Shown here piece by piece: positions 44,828 to 53,400 of a stretch of DNA of 64,000 nucleotides; position 1 is the first letter of the stretch, and every line of letters starts with the position of its first letter. Source of the stretch: Burkholderiaceae bacterium (GTDB taxonomy: Bacteria; Pseudomonadota; Gammaproteobacteria; Burkholderiales; Burkholderiaceae_C); NCBI GenBank assembly GCA_018780645.1, contig JADMJJ010000005.1, positions 248,001 through 312,000 of the forward strand. Reading direction: 5' to 3'. The notes beneath the pieces are model-generated. The model worked only from the letters and a program-made list of their open reading frames with translations. It was not told the DNA's origin and searched no databases. Both the position numbers and the translations under genes were made by a program.

Positions 44828-45703
44828 ATGAGCATCGTGGACCGCGTGCGAGCTGCGCTGCCCGCGCTGCCGCCGGCCGAGCAGCGCGTGGCGCATCTGC
44901 TGATCGCCGACGCGCGGGCCTTTGCCACCCTGCCCGTCACCGAGCTGGCCGAGCGCGCCCATGTCAGCAAGCCGACCGTGGTGCGCTTCTGCCGCAGCGT
45001 CGGCTATGACGGTCTGGCCGACTTCAAGCTGAAGCTGGCCGGCAGCGTCAACGAGGGCGTGCCCTTCGTCCACCGCGCGGTGGACGAGGACGACAAGCCC
45101 AACGTCCTGATCATCAAGGTCATAGACAACGCCGTCGCCGCCCTGCTGCACTACCGCAATGACGCGGCCAGCCCGCTGTTCGAGCGAGCCATCAATGCCT
45201 TGGCCGAGGCCGGGCGCAGCAAGCACCGGATCGAGTTCTACGGCGTCGGCAACTCAGGCATCGTGGCGCAGGACGCGCAGCACAAGTTCTTTCGCCTGGG
45301 CGTCAACACCATCGCCTGCAGCGACGGCCATGTGCAGCTGATGAGCGCCACCATGCTCAAGCCCGGCGACTGCGCGGTCGTGATCAGCAACTCGGGCCGC
45401 AGCCGCGACCTGATCGATGCGGCCGAGATCGCGCGCAAGAAGGGCGCGACGGTGATCATCATCACGGCCAGCGGCTCGCCCTTGGCGCAGATCGGCCAGA
45501 CCCAGGGCCATGTCTTGCTGGCCGTCGATCACCCGGAGGACTACGACCGCTACAGCCCCATGGTGTCGCGGCTCCTGCACCTGATCGTGATCGACATCCT
45601 GAGCACCGGGGTGGCGCTGCAGCTGGGGCAGGAGCTCCGGCCGGTGCTGCAGGAGATCAAGCGCAATCTGCGCAGCAAGCGCTACGCGCCATCGACCGAT
45701 TGA
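44828..45703 (+). CDS. hexR: HexR-type (RpiR family) transcriptional regulator
   Basis: 291 residues: N-terminal RpiR-type helix-turn-helix (about 1-75; ELAERAHVSKPTVVRFCRSVGYDG) and a C-terminal SIS sugar-phosphate domain (about 125-255; FYGVGNSGIVAQDAQHKF, VVISNSGRSRDL). In Pseudomonas and Shewanella, HexR senses 2-keto-3-deoxy-6-phosphogluconate and controls zwf and Entner-Doudoroff genes. Start ATG at 44828; a longer upstream open frame lacks the family N-terminus. Position after zwf and the operator in the tal-zwf gap support the name. edd and eda are not in the window. Confidence 0.88.
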   Translation: MSIVDRVRAALPALPPAEQRVAHLLIADARAFATLPVTELAERAHVSKPTVVRFCRSVGYDGLADFKLKLAGSVNEGVPFVHRAVDEDDKPNVLIIKVIDNAVAALLHYRNDAASPLFERAINALAEAGRSKHRIEFYGVGNSGIVAQDAQHKFFRLGVNTIACSDGHVQLMSATMLKPGDCAVVISNSGRSRDLIDAAEIARKKGATVIIITASGSPLAQIGQTQGHVLLAVDHPEDYDRYSPMVSRLLHLIVIDILSTGVALQLGQELRPVLQEIKRNLRSKRYAPSTD

Positions 45704-45710
45704 GCTGCGA

Positions 45711-45995
45711 TCAGGCCGCGGTAGCTTCGGGCCACAGCAATTCGCTGAGGCCAAAGACGCGGGCCAGCTCGGCCAGCTTGGGCGGCGCGCCAACCAGGGT
45801 CAGCCGGCGGCCCGAGGCCTGGGCCCGGCGCTGGCATTCCAGGAGCACCGCCAGCACGGCCGAATCGAAGTCCAGCAGCGCCGCGGCGTCCAGTTCAAGC
45901 GACGCCTGCGCGGGTGCAGCCTGCATCGCCTCGGTCAGCGCGCCCAACACCTGCTGAGCATTGCCGAGGCCCACCTTCTGCGGCAGCGTCAGCAT
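45711..45995 (-). CDS. mlaB: MlaB, STAS-domain subunit of Mla transporter
   Basis: 94-residue STAS-domain protein that binds and stabilises MlaF. The central DFDSAVLAVLLECQRRA helix contains the typical DSAxL signature (usually DSSGL or DSAxL). Last gene of the mla operon, 6 nt after mlaC; convergent with hexR. Confidence 0.85.
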   Translation of the reverse strand: MLTLPQKVGLGNAQQVLGALTEAMQAAPAQASLELDAAALLDFDSAVLAVLLECQRRAQASGRRLTLVGAPPKLAELARVFGLSELLWPEATAA

Positions 45996-46001
45996 GGCCG
46001 C

Positions 46002-46637
46002 TTACTTGCCGGCAGGCGCGGCGGCCTTCTGGTTCTTGTCGGCCAGCATCTTGATCAGGCCGTCGATGCCATTGGCACCGATTTCCTGGGCAAAGCTGTT
46101 CTTGTACTGATCGGCCAGCCAGATGCCCAGCACATTGACGTCGTAGATCTTCCAACCGCCGGCCGATTTCTCCAGCCGGTAGTCGAGCTGGATCGGGTCG
46201 CCCTTGCCGCGCACCTCGGTACGCACCACGACCTCGGTGTCCTCGGCACCGGCGCGCAGCGGCTTCAGGCTGATGGTCTGGTCCTTGACCTGGGTCAGCG
46301 CACCGGCATAGGTGCGCACAAGCAGGGTCTTGAACTCGTCCTGCAGGCGCTTTTGCTGCTCGGGCGAGGCCTGGCGCCAGAACCGGCCGGTGGCTGTTGC
46401 CGTCATGCGCTGGAAATTGATGTGGGGCATGACCTTGGCGTCGACCAGGGCGATGATCTTCTGCACATCGCCGCCCTGGATGGCCTTGTCGCTCTTGACG
46501 GAGTCGATGACATCGGTGGAGACCTGACGGATCAGCGCATCGGGGGCAGTGATGTCGGCCGCCTGGGCCGACAGGCTCAGCCCAAGATGCAGGGCCAGCA
46601 CGGCCAGACCACGGGCAACAATCGATTTGAACAACAT
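46002..46637 (-). CDS. mlaC: MlaC, periplasmic phospholipid-binding protein
   Basis: 211 residues with signal peptide (cleavage near SAQAAD). It shuttles phospholipid between MlaA in the outer membrane and MlaFEDB. Family features: MPHINFQRMTATATGRFWRQAS, EQQKRLQDEFKTLLVRTYAGAL and WKIYDVNVLGIWLADQYKNSF. It lies 87 nt after mlaA and ends just before mlaB. Confidence 0.95.
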   Translation of the reverse strand: MLFKSIVARGLAVLALHLGLSLSAQAADITAPDALIRQVSTDVIDSVKSDKAIQGGDVQKIIALVDAKVMPHINFQRMTATATGRFWRQASPEQQKRLQDEFKTLLVRTYAGALTQVKDQTISLKPLRAGAEDTEVVVRTEVRGKGDPIQLDYRLEKSAGGWKIYDVNVLGIWLADQYKNSFAQEIGANGIDGLIKMLADKNQKAAAPAGK

Positions 46638-46724
46638 GGATTTCCTCTACTCAATCATTCGCTCCGCCCGGAAGAGCGGTAGCGGTTCAAGACACGGACT
46701 CAACGCGCCGCGAGACCAAAAAGT

Positions 46725-47513
46725 TCACGGCCCCACCTGCGGCGGCGAGATACGTTCGGCCGGAGGCACAGGCTTCAGGTCCTCGTCCTCATCGTCTTCG
46801 CCGATGCTGCCGCGCTTGGTCAGGTAGGCGTCGCGGATGAAGGTGTATTTGTCGAGCGCGATCTCTTCCAACATCTGCGAGGCGCGCAGATAGTTGGCGC
46901 GGGAGTTGACGGCCTGCAGCGCGAAGATGCTGAACTGGGCCTTGCCGTCGTTGAACACCATGGGCGGCGTGGCCATGCGGTCCAGCGGCATGGCGATGGT
47001 GTCGCGCACCGAACCGGGGCCGAAGACAGGCCAGACGATGTAGGCACCGGTCTTGAAGCCCCAGCGCCCCAGCGTCTTGCCAAAGTCTTCATAGTGATGC
47101 TCGAGACCCGCCTCGCCGGCAATGTCCAGCACGCCGCCAAAGCCCAGCATGGTGTTGAAGGCGAAGCGCGCCGTGTCCTGGATGCCTGCGCGCCAGCGGC
47201 CCTGCAGGAACAGGTTCACCGCAGACCAGCCATCGGCCACATTGTTGAAGAAGTTGTCGGCGCCCTGGCGCAGCGGCCCGGGCACGACGTCACGGTAGAC
47301 AGTGGCCACGGGCTTCAGCACCGCCTTGTCGACTTCCTCATTGAAGGCGAAGACCTTGCGATTCCAGCGCTCCCAGGGGTCCAGCTTCTGGCCCGGGCCC
47401 ATGCGGGCCTGCGAAATCAGATTGGCGCAACCGGACAGGGTGAGCACGGCCAGCAAGAGGGCCAGCACGCCCAGGCGCCGCAAGCGTGGGCCGGCGAGTA
47501 CGAGGTCCGTCAC
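46725..47513 (-). CDS. mlaA: MlaA (VacJ) outer-membrane lipoprotein
   Basis: 262-residue lipoprotein with lipobox LSGC near residue 28. It removes mislocalised phospholipids from the outer leaflet. Recognised by DPWERWNRKVFAFNEEVDKAVLKP, NFFNNVADGWSAVN, and EDFGKTLGRWG. The acidic tail (GEDDEDEDL) is variable in the family. Its ATG overlaps the mlaD stop by four bases. Confidence 0.96.
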   Translation of the reverse strand: MTDLVLAGPRLRRLGVLALLLAVLTLSGCANLISQARMGPGQKLDPWERWNRKVFAFNEEVDKAVLKPVATVYRDVVPGPLRQGADNFFNNVADGWSAVNLFLQGRWRAGIQDTARFAFNTMLGFGGVLDIAGEAGLEHHYEDFGKTLGRWGFKTGAYIVWPVFGPGSVRDTIAMPLDRMATPPMVFNDGKAQFSIFALQAVNSRANYLRASQMLEEIALDKYTFIRDAYLTKRGSIGEDDEDEDLKPVPPAERISPPQVGP

Positions 47514-48004
47514 TTCTTCTCTCCCTGGCCGGCCGCCGATCCCGCGTCGGCTGCCTTGCTGTTGATGAACTGACCGATCAGCGACTCCAGCACCACCGCC
47601 GACTGGGTCTGCGTGATGACGGCACCGGCGACCAGGTTCTTGTCATCGGCACCCGGCTCCAGGCCGATGTACTGCTCGCCCAGCAGACCGGAGGTGAGTA
47701 TCTTGGCCGAACTGTCCTTGGGAAAGGCGAAGCGCTTCTGCAGCTGCAGCACAACGCGGGCCTGGTAGCTCTTGTCGTCGAAGCTGATGGCCTCGACGCG
47801 TCCCACCACCACGCCGGCGCTCTTCACCGCAGCATGGGCCTTGAGGCCGCCGATATTGTCGAACTTGGCGGTGACGGCATAGGTCTCCTCGAAGTTCAGG
47901 CTCAATAGATTGCCGGCCTTCAGTGCCAGGAACAGCAGCGCGGCGCCACCGATCAGGACAAACAGGCCGACCCAGGCGTCATGGCGTGAAGATTGCATAA
48001 GCAC
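47510..48004 (-). CDS. mlaD: MlaD, MCE-domain subunit
   Basis: 164 residues: N-terminal transmembrane anchor (about 10-30) and one MCE domain (about 38-118) with VKSAGVVVGRVEAI and SGLLGEQYIGLEPG. It forms the hexameric lipid tunnel of the MlaFEDB complex. It lies 6 nt after mlaE and overlaps mlaA. Confidence 0.96.
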   Translation of the reverse strand: MLMQSSRHDAWVGLFVLIGGAALLFLALKAGNLLSLNFEETYAVTAKFDNIGGLKAHAAVKSAGVVVGRVEAISFDDKSYQARVVLQLQKRFAFPKDSSAKILTSGLLGEQYIGLEPGADDKNLVAGAVITQTQSAVVLESLIGQFINSKAADAGSAAGQGEKK

Positions 48005-48010
48005 CGTTCC

Positions 48011-48793
48011 TTAAATCGAAAACATCATTGCGGTCAGCACGAAGTCCAGTGCCAGCACCGCCAGTGAGGCAACCACCACGGTGCGGGTGGTTGCCTGGGC
48101 CACGCCCTCCGGCGTCGGCTGGCAGGTGTAGCCCTGTAGCAGGGCCACAAAGGTCACCGTCAGGCCGAATACCGCGCTCTTGATCACGCCGTTGCCGACA
48201 TCGGCAAACACGTCGACGCCACCCTGCATCTGCGACCAGAAGGCGCCTGCATCGATGCCGATCAGCGGCACGGCCACCATCCAGCCACCGATCACGCCGA
48301 CCGCAGAGAACACGGCGGCCAGCAGCGGCATGGCGATCATGCCGCCCCAGAAGCGCGGTGCGAGCACCCGGGTGACCGGGTCAACGGCCATCATCTCCAT
48401 GGCTGTCAGTTGCTCGCCGGCCTTCATCAGGCCGATCTCGGCCGTCAGCGAGGTGCCGGCGCGGCCGGCAAACAACAGGGCAGCGACCACCGGCCCCAGC
48501 TCGCGGACCAGGCTCAGCGCCACCAGCAGGCCCACCGCCTCCGACGAGCCGTAGCGCTGCAAGGTGTAATAGCCCTGCAGGGCGAGCACAAAGCCAACGA
48601 ACAGGCCCGACACCGAAATGATGGACAGCGACTTGTTGCCCAGGAAGAACACCTGGTCGATGACCAGGCGCGGCCTGGCCAGGCAACGCGGCGTGCGCGC
48701 CAGCAGCTCCACCAGGAAGCGTGCGGCGCAGCCCAGGTCGACCAGCAGCTGGCGCACCGCACGGCCAAGCTGGGCGGGATGGAACAGCATCAT
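48011..48793 (-). CDS. mlaE: MlaE, permease subunit
   Basis: 260-residue MlaE/YrbE permease with about five membrane helices; ELGPVVAALLFAGRAGTSLTAEIG and MKAGEQLTAMEMMAVDPV are family signatures. Its ATG overlaps the mlaF stop (ATGA), as is usual for this pair. Confidence 0.96.
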   Translation of the reverse strand: MMLFHPAQLGRAVRQLLVDLGCAARFLVELLARTPRCLARPRLVIDQVFFLGNKSLSIISVSGLFVGFVLALQGYYTLQRYGSSEAVGLLVALSLVRELGPVVAALLFAGRAGTSLTAEIGLMKAGEQLTAMEMMAVDPVTRVLAPRFWGGMIAMPLLAAVFSAVGVIGGWMVAVPLIGIDAGAFWSQMQGGVDVFADVGNGVIKSAVFGLTVTFVALLQGYTCQPTPEGVAQATTRTVVVASLAVLALDFVLTAMMFSI

Positions 48794-49629
48794 GCGCCGG
48801 CCCCCAGGTGGAAGTCTTCGGCCACAGAGCGGGCCGGATGGTGGAACTGGACCGGCCCATCGGGCTGGGCCATCACGAATTGCTGCACCAGCGGGTCGCT
48901 GCTGTGCCGCAGATCGTCCGGTGTGCCCTGGGCAACGATACGACCATTGGCAATCATCGCCACCTGATCGGCAATCAGGAAGGTCTCGTGCAGATCGTGG
49001 GACACGACCACGCTGGTCAGGCCCAACGCGTCATTGAGATCGCGAATCAGCCGTGCGGCAATGCCCATCGAGATCGGATCGAGGCCGGCAAATGGTTCGT
49101 CATACAAGACCAGATCCGGGTCCAGCGCGATCGCCCGCGCCAGCGCCACCCGGCGCGCCATGCCGCCGGAGATCTCGCTGGGCATCAGATCGCGGGCGCC
49201 GCGCAGGCCCACCGCGTTGAGCTTCATCAGCACCAGGTCGCGAATCATCGATTCGGGCAGCCTGGTGTGCTCGCGCAAGGGGAAGGCCACGTTGTCGAAC
49301 ACCGACAGATCGGTGAACAGCGCACCAAACTGGAACAGCATGCCCATGCGCCGGCGTGCGGCATAGAGGCCCTGGGCATCCAGGGGCGCCAGGTCCTGGC
49401 CGTCCAGCAAGACCTGGCCCGACAGCGGCTTGAGCTGGCGGCCGATCAGGCGCAGCACCGTGGTCTTGCCGCCACCCGAGGTTCCGATCAGGGCCAGTAC
49501 CTTGCCCCGCGGAATGCTCAGATTGACGTCCTGAAGGATCACCCGGTCGCCGTAGCCGCAGCTCACCTCACGCAATTCGACGAGAGGCTGGGCAGACACG
49601 CTGGCTTGCAGGTTCAGGTTTGGAGGCAT
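48790..49629 (-). CDS. mlaF: MlaF, ATPase subunit
   Basis: 279-residue ABC ATPase with Walker A GTSGGGKTT, signature SEISGGMARRVALARA, Walker B DPDLVLYDEP and switch His in VVSHDL. It powers phospholipid transport with MlaE, MlaD and MlaB. First gene of the operon; the 130 nt upstream to the TonB-like gene should hold its promoter. Confidence 0.96.
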   Translation of the reverse strand: MPPNLNLQASVSAQPLVELREVSCGYGDRVILQDVNLSIPRGKVLALIGTSGGGKTTVLRLIGRQLKPLSGQVLLDGQDLAPLDAQGLYAARRRMGMLFQFGALFTDLSVFDNVAFPLREHTRLPESMIRDLVLMKLNAVGLRGARDLMPSEISGGMARRVALARAIALDPDLVLYDEPFAGLDPISMGIAARLIRDLNDALGLTSVVVSHDLHETFLIADQVAMIANGRIVAQGTPDDLRHSSDPLVQQFVMAQPDGPVQFHHPARSVAEDFHLGAGA

Positions 49630-49759
49630 GGGCCGGTAGGTGGCGCGGTGCCCGCGGCCTCAGGCCCGGGCACCTCGGATGGGTGCGACAGGCGAGCATC
49701 ATAGGGGAAACACCGAGCATGCGTCGCCGGCCCCGCCAAAGGCCCGGCCTGCGGCCCGG

Positions 49760-50413
49760 CTAGAGGCGAAGGCCGCGACTTCCCGCCGGGCGTTCGGCGT
49801 CGAAGCGCACCTCCACCCGTATCAGCGACTTGACCGCCTGACCCTGCAATTCGCCGGGCACGAAGCTGGCGCCGAGAAATGACTCGCGTGCCACTGCCTC
49901 CAGCGCAGACGGCAGACCATTGCCTTCGACCCTGACCTTTTGCACCACACCCAGTTCATCAATGAACAGCGCAAGAACCGCCCGAAAGTGTCCGCCCTGG
50001 GTCTCGGTAGCCTCGGGCCAGAGCAGGGCCACCTGCGAGCGCAGCACCGGGGCTACGCTGAGACGGGCCCGCGGCAGATAGATGTCGTCAGCGCCATTGT
50101 CGGCGTCGGCAGCCATTTGCAGGCCTGGCAGCGAGGCCTGGACAAGCTGAAGCTCGGGCGGCAGGCCCCCGGTCGGTACCGGCCCCTCCGACTCGGTCAT
50201 GGCCTGGAGCGACTCGGCCGCGGCGCTCAGCGACTTGAGCGCGACCGGGCCTGCAGCGGCCGGGCCGATCTGCACCAGCACCGCTCGTGGCAAGGCGCCT
50301 CCCGGTGGCCTGGCCGGCGTTGCGGCGCCCAACCATGGCGTACCCAGCACCGCCGCATGCAGGCCCACCGAGGCCAGTACAAAGGCCAGCAACGGTGCGG
50401 CACGCAAAGCCAT
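49760..50413 (-). CDS. TonB C-terminal-like protein downstream of pilY1
   Basis: 217-residue protein with an N-terminal hydrophobic helix (about 5-25) and a C-terminal region resembling the TonB C-terminal fold (FRAVLALFIDELGVVQKVRVEG then ALEAVARESFLGASFVPGEL). It lacks the long Pro-rich spacer of a true TonB. Start ATG 50413 (GTG 50419 also possible), a few nt after the pilY1 stop, so it is probably co-transcribed with the pilus genes. Role not known; a structural periplasmic link in pilus assembly or an unrelated energy transducer are both possible. Confidence 0.7.
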   Translation of the reverse strand: MALRAAPLLAFVLASVGLHAAVLGTPWLGAATPARPPGGALPRAVLVQIGPAAAGPVALKSLSAAAESLQAMTESEGPVPTGGLPPELQLVQASLPGLQMAADADNGADDIYLPRARLSVAPVLRSQVALLWPEATETQGGHFRAVLALFIDELGVVQKVRVEGNGLPSALEAVARESFLGASFVPGELQGQAVKSLIRVEVRFDAERPAGSRGLRL

Positions 50414-50424
50414 CGGCACAGGTC

Positions 50425-53400
50425 TCAGTCCACCAGCTCGCGCCAGGAGCTGCGGCGTGCCGCCCCGGCACCGAGCAGGGCCGGCTCGATCGCCTTGCTG
50501 CCCGGCTGGCTGGCATCGGTCTTGGTGATGATGGTCAGGCCGGTGCCATTGCTCATCTGCACGGTGCTCAGGCCGGCCACCATGGTGCTGAGAAATTCGG
50601 CGTCGCCCTTGCCGGTGGCCACATTGAGCTGGTAGATCCAGGACGTGCCCGAGCTGGCCTCGGTGCAGTCGGTGGCGGTGGTGCCTGGCACATTGCCGGC
50701 CACGGTCAGAATGTTGAAGGCCAGCTGCATATCAACGTTGACGCGCTCGCCGGCCGTCACCAGGTCCACATACCAGCCGTTCTTGCTGCTCCAGTCCACC
50801 GGGTTGCCGGCGATGACCTTGCGCACCGAGGTGGCCGTCACGGTCTGCGGCACCAGCGTATCACCGGCGCGCACGTCGCCGAGGCCGGTGGCCCCGAGGC
50901 TGTCCTTGATCGCGTAAATGCTCTGCTTGCCGGTCGTCGTGACATCGGTCTTGCCGAGATAGCGTCCGGTGCCGACATAGACCACCGGGAAGCGCGCCCC
51001 GTGGAACTCGACCTCGGCCAGTTGCGGCGCCACCGTAATCGACTGCGGCACACCCTCGACCAGCAGTTCCGCCAGCTTGAGCGCCGAGCTCTTGGGCTCG
51101 ATCAGGTCGTCGATATCAAACCGCCAGACATTGCCCAGCAGGTCGCCGGCATAGAAACGCTTGGTGAGGTTCTCGGTGTCGAACTCGACCCAGCCGTTGA
51201 GCCGTCCCAGGCCACTCGGTGTGTCGGCCGCGCCGGCGCCGGTGCTGACCTTCTTCAACAGCGCGCCGGTCTCGGCGTTGAGCACGAACAGGTGACCGCC
51301 GCCGTCGCCGGGCGAGACATTGTTGTAGCCCGAAGTAAAGGCCACGACCCAGGTGCCGTCCTTGCGCTTGGTGATGATCGGGTTGCCGTAGCTCAGGCCC
51401 AGATCGTCATTGGTGAACTCCCAGAGGGCGACCGGGTTGAGCGGATCGGTGATGTCCAGTGCGTAGTAGCCACGGCCACCGGCGTTCAGACCGCCGACCA
51501 GGATGGTCTTCCAGCTGCCGTCAGCGGTGTAGATGTCGCCCGCCGTCGACGTTGCATCGACGAAGTACTGGTGCTTGGACTCGTAGTACTGGTCCCCCAG
51601 CTTGTACATATTGGGCATCACCATGCTGGGGATGTAGGCCCAGCGTTCCTGGCCGGTCGCGGCATTGATGGCATGCAGCATGCCATCGTTGGCGCCGACA
51701 TACAGCGTCGGCAGACGGTCCTTCTGGCTGGACTTGAACGTGCCATAGCCGTTCTCGGTGTAGGCAAAGCCCGGTACGCCGACGTAGACAGGTGACGAGT
51801 TGACGATGTCACCTAGCACCTGATTGCGGGTGCGGTACTCGGTATGCGTCTGGCCGCGCAGGAAGTCGACCATGTTCGCCCCCGAATTCACCACCGCCTT
51901 GGCCGCATCGCTGAGGCCGGAGCATTGGGACAGCTGCGCCGTCGCCGGCTTGGAGCAGACGTTGTCGAACAGGCCGTTCAGACCGTCGGCGGTCAGGTTG
52001 GTGTAGGTGAACTCGCGCAGGGTACCGGCATTGCCGCTGCCCTTCTTGAAGTAGCGGATGGTGCCGCGCGTCGAGGGCGTGATCTGCGCCGCCGCCGACC
52101 ATTTGTGCAGGTCCACCCGGTTGCCCTGGGCATCGATGGTCGAAGTGGGAATCACACCCGTCTTGGTATTGATCTCGTAGGCGCGCAGGTCGCCGGTCCA
52201 CTCGGAGGAGCGGAACTGAGCGATGTAGACGCCGTTGTCGCCCTCGACCGGCTGCAAGGTGCTGGTGGCCGCCGCCGAGGAGGCGCCGGTGGCCGCCGAG
52301 ATCGTGTTCAGCGCCGCCTTCAGGCTGGAGATCAGCGAGGCCGGGTCCACCGCGCTGAAGTAGCGCCCGCGGCCATTGACCGCCGCATGCCAGAGGTCAT
52401 CGATATTGACCGCACCAGCGTCATCGCCGGGCGCAGGCCAGTTCTTGCTGCCCTGGGTGATGGCCAGAAAGTCTGTCTTGGGGTCGGTGTCGTAATTGAC
52501 GTCGAACTGCAGCGTGCCGTTCATGCCCAGGCTGAGCGTGAAGGTGCTCATGTGCTGCCAGCGCGCGTTGTCCTTGCCCAGCGCCGTGACATTGTTCTCG
52601 CACACCGAGGTGCCCAGTGCGCCGATGCAATTGTCCAGCGCGTCGGTGCGCAGATCGGACTGGTAGTAGTACATCGCCACGTCGGCCAGCGTGTCGCTGT
52701 TGGCGCCCGAGGTGCTGGTCGTCGTGTTGCTGGTCTTCGTGCCATCGGTGGACGCCGGCGCCGTGGTGGTCACGATATCCGTGCCGTTGGTCAAGGTCGG
52801 GCCGGTGGTGACCGGCGTGGTCGCCGGGCTGGTCGAGCCTGAGGTCGTGGGCGACCCGGAGCTCAGCTTGTCGTCGGTCTTGCTCGATACGCAGCCCGAG
52901 GTCGAGGTGGTGACGATGGGCGTCGTCTGCTCGATCGTCTTGACGTCCGTGGGCACGTTGGTGACCACCGGTTCGCCGGACACAGGGGTCACGGTCGGCC
53001 CGCTGACGGGGGTCACGACCGGGCTGCTGGTGGCGCCGGCCGTGGTGGTGTCCGAGCTCTGCACTCCATTGACGACAATGATCTTGCGCGTCATCGGCGT
53101 GGTGGTGGTCAGGCGCTCGACGAGTGTGGAGATGGATACTGGCGTCGTGGTCGTGGTCTTGGTCGTGCGCTTCAGCACTTCGACATCGTCATAGGTCGTG
53201 ACGGTCTCGACCTGCTTGCCCTGTCCGGCGGGGCAGCCGCTGTTGGACGGATCGGTCACACCGGTGCTGCTCGGCGAGTTCGGCCGTGCGAGCAGTCCGG
53301 TCAGGGTGTAGTAGTACTCGTTGCTGTCCTTGCGCGTGATTGTGAAGGTGCCGTCATAGGGGGTCCCTACACCGCGTATCGTCACCGTGTTGCCGGTGAC